Assembly: GCF_014596085.1 (NCBI RefSeq)
Contig: NZ_JACCJY010000023.1
Location: 57,752 to 121,751, forward strand
Reading direction: 5' to 3'
Source of the DNA: Azospirillum tabaci
GTDB taxonomy: Bacteria > Pseudomonadota > Alphaproteobacteria > Azospirillales > Azospirillaceae
Length of the DNA: 64,000 nt
In this document: piece by piece, positions 24,781-32,880 of the stretch
How positions within the stretch are numbered: the first letter of the stretch is position 1
Layout: every line of letters starts with the position of its first letter
Made by a program: the position numbers and the translations under genes
The notes under the pieces: generated by a model
The model's database searches: none
The model's input: the letters and a program-made list of their open reading frames with translations, nothing else
Told to the model about the DNA's origin: nothing

Positions 24781-25752
24781 TCACTTCAACCAGGGGAACT
24801 CGCGCCAGAGGTTGCGGAAATCGCCGTCCAACTCCTTCAGCTCCGCAGAGAAGGCTTCCGAATCGAGGATGCGCAGCGGCTGGTAGGTGTCGCGGGCCTT
24901 GCTCTGGAATTCAGGATCGTTGGCGGCCTTGGTCACCGCCTCGACCAGCTTGGCGCGGATTTCCGGCGGCAGGCCCTTCGGCGCGCCGACGCCGCGCAGC
25001 GACGCCATGGTGATGTTGTAGCCCAGTTCCTTGAAGGTCGGCAGGTCGGGCGCCATGTCCCAGCGCTGCGTGCTCATCACGCCCAGGATGCGGATGTTGT
25101 CGCCGCCGGCCTTGCCGCGCAGCCCCTCGCCGAGGTTCTGGCCGCAGATCTGGGTGTGGCGGCCGAGCATGGAGCGGTAGTTCTCCGCGCTGCCGGGAAA
25201 CGGCACATGGGTGAAGCGGACGTTCGCCTGCCGCTGGAGCAACAGCATGCCCAGATGGTCGTCCGACCCGACGCCGGTGGAGCCCAGCGTGATGGTGTTC
25301 GGGTTGGCCTTGGCCTGGGCGACGAGATCCTCCACCGTCTTGTAGGGGCTGTCGCCGTGAACCGTCATGATGCCCGGGTCGTCGACGATGTTGACCAGCG
25401 GGTCCAGCCGGTCGAGCGTGAAGCGGGCGTTGCGCTCGATCGGGATGGTGACGACGTTCGGCGTGTTGATGAAGCCGATGGTGTAGCCGTCCGGCGTGGC
25501 GTCGGCGATGGCCGCGAAGCCGATCTCGCCCCCGGCGCCGCCGCGGTTCATCACCACGATCCGTGCGCCGCCGCCCAGATATTTTTCAATGAAGGGCGCC
25601 AGCATGCGCGCGGTCACGTCGGTCGATCCGCCGGCTCCATAGGCGACGATCATGGTGATCGGCTTGTCCGGGTAGGCAGCCTGGGCCGCCGTCGCGCCCA
25701 ACAGCAGGGCACAGGAGGTCAAAAGGCTGGAAAAGAAGTGTCTGGCTTTCAT
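24781..25752 (-). CDS. Tripartite tricarboxylate transporter (Bug-family) periplasmic binding protein, copy 2
   Basis: A 323-residue paralogue of the protein at 21822-22805. The signal peptide begins MKARHFFSSLLTSCALLLGA, with cleavage after AAQA. YGAGGSTDVTARMLAPFIEK and GGAGGEIGFAAIADATPDGY align almost residue for residue with copy 1, while the loop FCNTPNM is FINTPNV here and the ligand-facing region around DSPYKTVED differs. The two are likely to bind related but not identical carboxylates. Membrane partners are missing in the window. The start at 25752 is set by the signal peptide. A possible GntR-type operator lies 100 bases upstream. Confidence 0.92.
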   Translation of the reverse strand: MKARHFFSSLLTSCALLLGATAAQAAYPDKPITMIVAYGAGGSTDVTARMLAPFIEKYLGGGARIVVMNRGGAGGEIGFAAIADATPDGYTIGFINTPNVVTIPIERNARFTLDRLDPLVNIVDDPGIMTVHGDSPYKTVEDLVAQAKANPNTITLGSTGVGSDDHLGMLLLQRQANVRFTHVPFPGSAENYRSMLGRHTQICGQNLGEGLRGKAGGDNIRILGVMSTQRWDMAPDLPTFKELGYNITMASLRGVGAPKGLPPEIRAKLVEAVTKAANDPEFQSKARDTYQPLRILDSEAFSAELKELDGDFRNLWREFPWLK

Positions 25753-25851
25753 GGTCGGCTCCGCCAAATGCTGCCGCCCGATCACCACAACGGAGCGCCG
25801 CCAAGGAGCGTCCCGCGGTATCGGTTGCACAATTTATAGTAACACGATTTT

Positions 25852-25861
25852 TTGTACACAA
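25852..25861 (-). promoter_or_regulatory. Operator-like palindrome upstream of the second Bug gene
   Basis: TTGT-AC-ACAA resembles TTGTATACAA-type sites bound by GntR/FCD regulators, with two central mismatches. It lies in an AT-rich tract (25828-25875) about 100 bases upstream of the gene start. No GntR gene is in the window. Confidence 0.3.
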
Positions 25862-25937
25862 TAGTATTTACAGGACAACCGCCATGGGAGAAACGGACAC
25901 ATTGCCGCGCCTGTCCTCGTCATCGGAAAGTGACGGC

Positions 25938-25967
25938 AAAACGGCTTTTCCACCTGGGAAAGGCCGT
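25938..25967 (-). terminator. Terminator of the HD-GYP gene
   Basis: On the minus strand GAACGGCCTTTCCC and GGAAAAGCCGTTTT pair with one or two mismatches and end in a T-run. It begins about 30 bases after the HD-GYP stop codon. Confidence 0.65.
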
Positions 25968-25998
25968 TCGGTCCGGTTTCGCCATACGGGGACGGGAT

Positions 25999-27705
25999 TC
26001 AATTGATCGGTTCGGCGCGGTTGCCGAACAGGGCGCGCAGCTTGCGCCCGATCGCCGCCACCAGCAGGCCCTGGTTGCCGCCCTCCGGCTTGGGGAACCA
26101 GTCCGGCTCCTCGGCCTGGATGCGGCGGACCACCGTCAGGAACGCCTCGACCACCAGCGGGTCGAAATCCTTGCCCGCCCGCTCGGCGATCCAGGTGATG
26201 GCGTGCTCCACCCCCCACGCCTTGCGGTACTGGCGGTCGGTGATGAGGGCGTCGAACACGTCGGCCACGGCCATGATCCGCGCCGACACCGGAATGGCCC
26301 CGCCGCGCAAACCTTCCATGTAGCCCGACCCGTCGTAGCGCTCGTGGTGGTAGCGGGCGATCTCCGCGGCGATCGACAGCAGGCTGCGCCCGCGCAGGGG
26401 CAGCGCCGCCTCGCTGAGGATGCGGTGGCCGATCAGGGTGTGGCGCTGGATGGCGGCCATGTCGTTGTTGGCCAGCTCGCCGGGAATGCCCAGCGTCTCG
26501 TCCGACACGCTCAGCATGCCGACGTCGTGCAGCAGGGCGGCCAGCCCGACCTTCTCCGCCAGCTCCTCGTCCAGTTCGTCGGCGAAGCGGCCGTGGACGC
26601 GCAGCTCGCGGGCGATGTCGCCGACCAGCCGCTCGATGCGCTGGAGATGGCCGGCGGCAGCGTTGTCCTTGTATTCGGCAAGCGATCCCATGGCCAGGAC
26701 GGTGGCCTTCTGGGCGGTGTTCAGCTCCTCGAACAGCAGGGCGTTCTCGAAGGCGATCGAGCATTTGTTGCGGAACAGCTCCAGCAGCTGCCACTCGCGC
26801 GCGGTGCCCTCGTTGTTGTGGCCCTCGACGTAGATCATGCCGATGATCCCGCCATGAGCGCGCAGCCGCAGGGCGCAATAGCCCGGCTCCACGATGGTCT
26901 CGGAACTCGGGCTCAGCCGTTCCAGAGCGGCGGCCACGCTGGGCTCGCCCAGTTCGGCGACGTCCACGTCCTTCCATTTGGCGAAGCGGCCGGTGGAGGC
27001 GCGCACGCGGATTCGGCGGTCGCGCGGCAGCGTGTCGCCCTGGATGCACAGCAGCGCGTGCCGCCCGATGCCCAGCAGCCCGACGACGCGCGGCAGGATG
27101 TTGGGGAACAGCACGTCAGGGGTGCGCATCTCCAGCAGGCCGGTGGTCGCCACCAGCATGCGGGCCAGCGCCTTGCGCCCGGCCGCCTGGGTCTGCAGGT
27201 TGAGGAAAGCGCGCAGCCGCGGCACGACCGCGGTGCGCAGCGCGCGCGCCGTCAGCCCGTCCTTCAGACGGTAGTCGCTGACGTCGTGGCCCTCCACCAC
27301 CTCCTCCTCCGGCGCCCGCTCGGGATGGGCGGTGCAGACCAGGATGCGGACGCGGCTGTTCCCAAGATCCTTGCGGATGTGGTCGATGAAGGCGAGCCCT
27401 TCGGGCGGCCCATCCGCCGCGGGGTCCAGCACCGGCTCCAGCAGGACGGCGGCGGTGCCGAGATTGCGGTACAGCGCCTCGCGCGCCTCGGCGGCGGTCG
27501 CGGCGGTCAGCACCGTCACCGGCGCCCCGTCCAGCGCGAAGCCGTCGAGCGCAGCGCGCGTCAGCCCGGCCAGCGCCGGGTCGGGATCGACCACGAGGAC
27601 ATGCAGGCGGGGCTTTGCGGGCGGAACCGGGGTGGCCTCCGGCGGGCGGGCGTCGTCGTTGGGCATGACCGTCTCGATGGTTGCGCGCTGCGGGCGCGCT
27701 TGCAC
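25999..27705 (-). CDS. HD-GYP domain protein with degenerate receiver and DUF3369 (c-di-GMP phosphodiesterase-like)
   Basis: About 568 residues. Order: a receiver-like domain (LHVLVVDPDPALAGL; the phospho-acceptor Asp is replaced by Glu in VLLEPVLD), DUF3369 (a GAF-like middle domain with LLEMRTPDVLFPNILPRV), then HD-GYP. In the last the HD pair is LLHDVGM, the metal His follows in HTLIGHRIL, and HHERYDGSGYMEGL replaces the usual GYP with GYM. HD-GYP proteins cleave c-di-GMP. A Glu at the phosphorylation site may mimic constant phosphorylation. Start: GTG 27705 has a perfect AAAGGAGG about 11 bases upstream; ATG 27666 and ATG 27732 are alternatives. It is transcribed divergently from glutamate dehydrogenase. 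Confidence 0.88.
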   Translation of the reverse strand: MQARPQRATIETVMPNDDARPPEATPVPPAKPRLHVLVVDPDPALAGLTRAALDGFALDGAPVTVLTAATAAEAREALYRNLGTAAVLLEPVLDPAADGPPEGLAFIDHIRKDLGNSRVRILVCTAHPERAPEEEVVEGHDVSDYRLKDGLTARALRTAVVPRLRAFLNLQTQAAGRKALARMLVATTGLLEMRTPDVLFPNILPRVVGLLGIGRHALLCIQGDTLPRDRRIRVRASTGRFAKWKDVDVAELGEPSVAAALERLSPSSETIVEPGYCALRLRAHGGIIGMIYVEGHNNEGTAREWQLLELFRNKCSIAFENALLFEELNTAQKATVLAMGSLAEYKDNAAAGHLQRIERLVGDIARELRVHGRFADELDEELAEKVGLAALLHDVGMLSVSDETLGIPGELANNDMAAIQRHTLIGHRILSEAALPLRGRSLLSIAAEIARYHHERYDGSGYMEGLRGGAIPVSARIMAVADVFDALITDRQYRKAWGVEHAITWIAERAGKDFDPLVVEAFLTVVRRIQAEEPDWFPKPEGGNQGLLVAAIGRKLRALFGNRAEPIN

Positions 27706-27843
27706 AAAAAATACGCCTCCTTTCCGACTCATTCAACTTTCATCGATTTGGACACGAAGGGCTTCTCCGTAATAACCGCCTCTTCCGGTTACGCCCCTCC
27801 GCCTGTTGCCTGTGGCGGCAAATCGGCTACCCTCTGCCTACAA

Positions 27844-27859
27844 CGGCGGCAAACCGCCG
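27844..27859 (+). promoter_or_regulatory. Hairpin in the glutamate dehydrogenase 5' region
   Basis: CGGCGG-CAAA-CCGCCG followed by CAAAAAA lies 26 bases upstream of the dehydrogenase ATG. It could be a 5' UTR stem affecting mRNA stability or translation; it has no T-tract. Confidence 0.35.
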
Positions 27860-27885
27860 CAAAAAATCAGGGAAGGATTGGAGCG

Positions 27886-30800
27886 ATGGCTCTCAGGGCC
27901 GAACAGCTCAAGGACGAGCTGACCGAAGAGGTCGTGCGGCAGGTTCGCGAGCGGCTGGGCCGCACCCGCGCCGCACCGGCGGAGCGCTTCGTACGGCAGT
28001 TCTACGACAACGTCCCGCCCGACGACATCATCCAGGCTCCGGCGGAGCAGCTCTACGGCGCCGCCCTGGCCATGTGGCAATGGGGCCAGCAGCGCGAGGC
28101 GACGGACCGCGCCAAGGTCCGCGTCTACAACCCCCGCGTCGAGGAGCATGGCTGGCAGTCTCACCGCACGGTGGTGGAGATCGTCAACGACGACATGCCC
28201 TTCCTCGTCGACTCGGTGACCGCGGAGCTGAACCGCCAGGGGCTGACCGTCCATCTGGTCATCCACCCCGTGGTGCGGGTCAAGCGGGACGCCGACGGCC
28301 AGCTGGTGGAGCTGTACGAGCCCGCGGCGGCCCCCACCGACGCCGCCCCCGAATCCTTCATGCATGTCGAGGTCGGCGCGGTCACCGGCGCCGCCGCGCT
28401 GAACCAGGCCCGCGAGGGGTTGGAGCGCGTGCTGGCCGACGTGCGCGCCGCCGTCGCCGACTGGCGGGCCATGCGCCAGCAGGTGCGCGCCGCCATCGCG
28501 GAGGCCGACTGCGCCCGCGCCGCCGTCCCAGCCATCATCCCTGACGACGAGGTGGACGAGGCCAAAGCCTTCCTCTCCTGGGCCGACGACGACCATTTCA
28601 CCTTCCTCGGCTACCGCGAATACCGCTTCGAGAGCGGCGCCGACGGGGCGGACTCCTCGCTGGGGCTGGTCGCCGGCAGCGGTCTGGGCATCCTGCGCGA
28701 CGACTCCGTCACCGTCTTCGACGGGCTGCGCAACTACGCCACCCTGCCGCCCGACGTGCGCGATTTCCTGCGCAACCCGCGGGTGCTGATGGTGACCAAG
28801 GGCAACCGCCCCTCCCCCGTGCACCGCTCCGTCCCGATGGACGCCATCCTCGTCAAGCGCTTCGACGCCGAGGGGCGGATCATCGGCGAGCGGCTGGTCG
28901 CCGGCCTCTTCACCTCCGTCGCCTACAACCGCAGCCCGCGCGAGATCCCCTACCTCCGCCGCAAGGTCGCCGAGGTGATGGATCTCGCCGGCTTCGACCC
29001 GCAGGGCCATGACGGCAAGGCGCTTCTGCACATCCTGGAGACCTACCCGCGCGACGAGCTGTTCCAGATCCAGGTGCCGGAACTTCTGGACATCGCGGTC
29101 GGCATCCTGCACCTGCAGGAACGGCAGCGGCTGGCCCTGTTCGTGCGCAAGGACCCGTTCGAGCGCTTCGCCTCCTGCCTCGTCTACGTGCCGCGCGACC
29201 GTTACGACACCACGTTGCGCCGGCGCATCCAGTCCATCCTGGAGGCCGCCTACGACGGCACCTGCACCGGCTTCACCACGCAGCTGACCGAAAGCGTGCT
29301 GGCCCGCCTGCATTTCATCATCAAGACCGAGCCGGGCCGCGTGCCCGCCGTCGACGCCACCGATCTGGAGGCGCGGCTGGTCCAGGCGTCCCGCGGCTGG
29401 GACGACCATCTGCGCGACGCGCTGGTCGAGGCCCACGGCGAGGAGCAGGGGCGCACCCTGTTCCGCCGCTACGCCGACGCCTTCCCCACCGCCTACCGCG
29501 AGGAGTTCAACGCGGAGGCCGCCGTCTTCGACATCGAGCGGATCGAGAAGGCGACGGCCCAGGGCACGCTGGGCATCAACCTCTACCGCCCGCTGGAGGC
29601 CGAAGGGGACGAGCTGCACGTCAAGATCTACCACGAAGGTCGCCCGGTGCCGCTGTCCGACGTGCTGCCCATGCTGGAGCACATGGACCTGAAGGTGATC
29701 ACCGAGGCCCCCTTCGAGATCGCCATCGCCGGCCACGCCGCCCCGGTGTGGATCCACGACTTCACCGCGCGCTCCCAGAACGGGCTGCCCATCGACTGCG
29801 CGATGGTGAAGGAGAAGTTCCAGGACGCCTTCGCCGCCGTCTGGGACGGCCGGATGGAGGATGACGGCTTCAACCGCCTCGTCCTCCGCGCCGGCCTGAC
29901 CGCGCGGGAGGTGACGGTGCTGCGCGCCTACGCCAAGTATCTGCGCCAGGCCCGCATCCCCTATGGGCAGGACGTGGTGGAAAGCACGCTGGCCGGCCAT
30001 CCGGCCATCGCGCGCAAGCTGGTCGCCCTGTTCCACAGCCGCTTCGACCCGGCCCGCCGCCCGCAGAACGATCCGGGGCTGGCCGCGGAGATCGAACGCG
30101 CGCTCGACGGGGTGAAGAACCTGGACGAGGACCGCATCCTGCGGCGCTTCCTCAACCTGCTGTGCAACACGCTGCGCACCAACGCCTATCAGAACGGCGC
30201 GGACGGGCGGCCCAAGACCTACATCTCCTTCAAGATCGACAGCCGCCACATCGACGAGCTGCCGTTGCCTCGCCCGATGGTCGAGGTGTTCGTCTACAGC
30301 CCGCGGATGGAGGGCGTCCATCTGCGCGGCGGCAAGGTGGCGCGCGGCGGCATCCGCTGGTCCGACCGCCGCGAGGATTTCCGCACGGAGATCCTCGGGC
30401 TGATGAAGGCGCAGATGGTCAAGAACACCGTCATCGTGCCGGTCGGCTCCAAGGGCGGCTTCGTGGTCAAGCGCCCTCCGCCGCCGTCCGCCGGACGCGA
30501 GGTGGCGCTGGCCGAGGGCATCGAGTGCTACAAGACGCTGATGCGCGGCCTGCTGGACATCACCGACAACCTCGACGCCCAGGGCGCGGTGGTGCCGCCG
30601 CCCGAAGTGGTGCGCCACGATGAGGACGATCCCTATCTGGTGGTCGCCGCCGACAAGGGCACGGCGACCTTCTCCGACATCGCCAATTCGGTGTCGGTGG
30701 ACCACGGCTTCTGGCTGGGCGACGCCTTCGCGTCGGGCGGCTCCGCCGGCTACGACCACAAGAAGATGGGCATCACCGCCCGCGGCGCCTGGGAATCGGT

Positions 30801-32742
30801 GAAGCGCCATTTCCGCGAGCTGGGGCGCGACACCCAGACGCAGGACTTCACCGTGGTCGGCGTCGGCGACATGTCGGGCGACGTGTTCGGCAACGGCATG
30901 CTGCTGTCGAAGCACATCCGCCTGCTCGCCGCCTTCGACCACCGGCACATCTTCGTCGATCCCGACCCCGACGCCGCGCGGAGCTGGGAGGAGCGGCAGC
31001 GCCTGTTCGACCTGCCCCGCTCCTCCTGGGCGGACTACGACGCGTCGCTGCTGTCCGCGGGCGGGCGCGTCTTCGACCGCTCCGCCAAGTCGCTGGAGCT
31101 GACGCCGGAGATCCGCCAGCGCTTCGGCATCGCCAAGGACCACGTCACTCCGCTGGAGCTGATGCAGATCCTGCTGAAGGCCGAGGTGGACCTGCTGTGG
31201 TTCGGCGGCATCGGCACCTACCTGAAGGCGGCGGAGGAGACCAACGCCGAGGTCGGCGACAAGGCCAACGACGCGCTGCGCATCGACGGACGCGACGTGC
31301 GGGCCAAGGTGATCGGCGAGGGCGCCAACCTCGGCGTCACCCAGCGCGGCCGCATCGAGGCGGCGCAGCACGGGGTGCGGCTGAACACCGACGCCATCGA
31401 CAATTCGGCGGGCGTCGACACCTCCGACCATGAGGTGAACATCAAGATCCTGCTGAACGACGTGGTCGTCCGCGGCGACATGACGCTGAAGCAGCGCGAC
31501 CAGCTTCTCGCCGCCATGACCGACGAGGTGGCCGGTCTGGTGCTGGCCGACAACTATCTGCAGAGCCAGGCGCTGACCGTCGCCCGCGCCCAGGGTCCCG
31601 ACGCGCTGGAGGCGCAGGCCCGGCTGATCCGCTCGCTGGAGAAGGCGGGCCGGCTGAACCGCGCCATCGAGTATCTGCCCGACGAGGAGGAGCTGTCCGT
31701 CCGCATGGCCAACCGCGAGGGGCTGACCCGGCCCGAGCTGGCGGTGCTGCTGGCCTACGCCAAGATCACGCTCTACGACGATCTGCTGGCGTCGGACCTG
31801 CCGGACGATCCCTTCATGGCCGACGACCTCACCCGCTACTTCCCCAAGCCGCTGCGCAAGGCCCATGCGGAGGCGGTGGGGCGGCACCGGCTGCGGCGGG
31901 AGATCATCGCGACCAGCGTCACCAACAGCCTCGTCAACCGCACCGGCCCGACCTTCGTCAAGGAGATGATGGAGAAGACCGGCATGGGGCCGGCGGACGT
32001 CGCCCGCGCCTACACCATCGTGCGGGACGCCTTCGGCCTGCGCTCGCTGTGGACGGGGATCGAGGATCTCGACACCGTCGTCCCGGCCGCGCTCCAGACC
32101 AGCATGATCCTGGAGACGGTCCGCCACATGGAGCGCGCCGCCGCCTGGTTCCTGGCGAGCTGCCAGCAGCCGCTGGACATCGCCCGCGAGACGGAGGCCT
32201 TCCGGCCCGGCATCGAGACGCTTCTGGCCGGGCTGGACAATGTGCTGGACGCCGAGGAGACGGCCCGCCTGACCGCCCGCGTCGCCTCCTACCAGGAGCA
32301 GGGCGTCCCCGCCGAGCTGGCCCGCCGCATGGCGGCGCTGCCGGTGCTGGCCGCCGCCCCCGACCTCGTCCGCATCGCCGGGCGCACCGGGCGCGGGGTC
32401 GCGGACGTCGCCGCGGTCTACTTCATGCTGGGCCGCCGCTTCGGCCTGGAATGGCTGCGCGACAAGGCCGCCGCGGCGAAGGCGGAGAACCATTGGCAGA
32501 AGCAGGCGGTGGCCGCCCTGGTGGACGACCTGTTCGCCCACCAGACCGCGCTGACCACCCGCGTTCTGGAGGCGGTGGACCAGCTTCCCGCGGAAGCCCC
32601 CGTGGAGGCCTGGATCGCGCACCGCCGCCCGGTGGTGGAGCGGGTGGAGCAGCTGCTGTCCGAGCTGCGCACCCAGCCCAACGTCGACCTGTCGATGCTG
32701 GCGGTGGCGAACCGGCAGCTCCGCGGCCTGACGGCGGGATAA
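27886..32742 (+). CDS. Large NAD-dependent glutamate dehydrogenase
   Basis: 1,618 residues, the length of the 180-kDa class. It oxidatively deaminates glutamate to 2-oxoglutarate with NAD. The N-terminal third holds ACT-like regulatory modules (FLVDSVTAELNRQGLTVHLV and DDHFTFLGYREY). The catalytic core begins near 720 with the Lys-containing VPVGSKGGFVVKRP and includes GVGDMSGDVFGNGM (NAD-binding GxGxxxG-like) and VIGEGANLGVTQRGRIE. The C-terminal helical region follows. ATG 27886 has GGAG close upstream; a frame that stays open for 678 codons further upstream runs antisense to the HD-GYP gene and is rejected. A strong terminator follows. Confidence 0.95.
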   Translation: MALRAEQLKDELTEEVVRQVRERLGRTRAAPAERFVRQFYDNVPPDDIIQAPAEQLYGAALAMWQWGQQREATDRAKVRVYNPRVEEHGWQSHRTVVEIVNDDMPFLVDSVTAELNRQGLTVHLVIHPVVRVKRDADGQLVELYEPAAAPTDAAPESFMHVEVGAVTGAAALNQAREGLERVLADVRAAVADWRAMRQQVRAAIAEADCARAAVPAIIPDDEVDEAKAFLSWADDDHFTFLGYREYRFESGADGADSSLGLVAGSGLGILRDDSVTVFDGLRNYATLPPDVRDFLRNPRVLMVTKGNRPSPVHRSVPMDAILVKRFDAEGRIIGERLVAGLFTSVAYNRSPREIPYLRRKVAEVMDLAGFDPQGHDGKALLHILETYPRDELFQIQVPELLDIAVGILHLQERQRLALFVRKDPFERFASCLVYVPRDRYDTTLRRRIQSILEAAYDGTCTGFTTQLTESVLARLHFIIKTEPGRVPAVDATDLEARLVQASRGWDDHLRDALVEAHGEEQGRTLFRRYADAFPTAYREEFNAEAAVFDIERIEKATAQGTLGINLYRPLEAEGDELHVKIYHEGRPVPLSDVLPMLEHMDLKVITEAPFEIAIAGHAAPVWIHDFTARSQNGLPIDCAMVKEKFQDAFAAVWDGRMEDDGFNRLVLRAGLTAREVTVLRAYAKYLRQARIPYGQDVVESTLAGHPAIARKLVALFHSRFDPARRPQNDPGLAAEIERALDGVKNLDEDRILRRFLNLLCNTLRTNAYQNGADGRPKTYISFKIDSRHIDELPLPRPMVEVFVYSPRMEGVHLRGGKVARGGIRWSDRREDFRTEILGLMKAQMVKNTVIVPVGSKGGFVVKRPPPPSAGREVALAEGIECYKTLMRGLLDITDNLDAQGAVVPPPEVVRHDEDDPYLVVAADKGTATFSDIANSVSVDHGFWLGDAFASGGSAGYDHKKMGITARGAWESVKRHFRELGRDTQTQDFTVVGVGDMSGDVFGNGMLLSKHIRLLAAFDHRHIFVDPDPDAARSWEERQRLFDLPRSSWADYDASLLSAGGRVFDRSAKSLELTPEIRQRFGIAKDHVTPLELMQILLKAEVDLLWFGGIGTYLKAAEETNAEVGDKANDALRIDGRDVRAKVIGEGANLGVTQRGRIEAAQHGVRLNTDAIDNSAGVDTSDHEVNIKILLNDVVVRGDMTLKQRDQLLAAMTDEVAGLVLADNYLQSQALTVARAQGPDALEAQARLIRSLEKAGRLNRAIEYLPDEEELSVRMANREGLTRPELAVLLAYAKITLYDDLLASDLPDDPFMADDLTRYFPKPLRKAHAEAVGRHRLRREIIATSVTNSLVNRTGPTFVKEMMEKTGMGPADVARAYTIVRDAFGLRSLWTGIEDLDTVVPAALQTSMILETVRHMERAAAWFLASCQQPLDIARETEAFRPGIETLLAGLDNVLDAEETARLTARVASYQEQGVPAELARRMAALPVLAAAPDLVRIAGRTGRGVADVAAVYFMLGRRFGLEWLRDKAAAAKAENHWQKQAVAALVDDLFAHQTALTTRVLEAVDQLPAEAPVEAWIAHRRPVVERVEQLLSELRTQPNVDLSMLAVANRQLRGLTAG

Positions 32743-32763
32743 GACGGCGGGCAAGGAGCCAAG

Positions 32764-32805
32764 ACCCTCTTCCGGCCCCCTTCGGGCGGGTCCGGAAGAG
32801 GGTTT
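32764..32805 (+). terminator. Rho-independent terminator of glutamate dehydrogenase
   Basis: ACCCTCTTCCGG and CCGGAAGAGGGT form a 12-bp perfect stem, with an inner CCC-TTCG-GGG hairpin, then TTT. It lies 22 bases after the stop. Confidence 0.85.
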
Positions 32806-32880
32806 CCCCATGCGTCCCGCCCGCTTTCCGGCTATGGTGCGGCCATTCCAAGGATTGTCCGCCCAACCGGAGCCGCCGCG

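Noticed and set aside
25852..27885. In-frame extension of the glutamate dehydrogenase by 678 codons upstream
   Set aside because: It is antisense to the HD-GYP gene, has no ribosome site, and the composition is that of a GC-rich shadow; the family starts at 27886.
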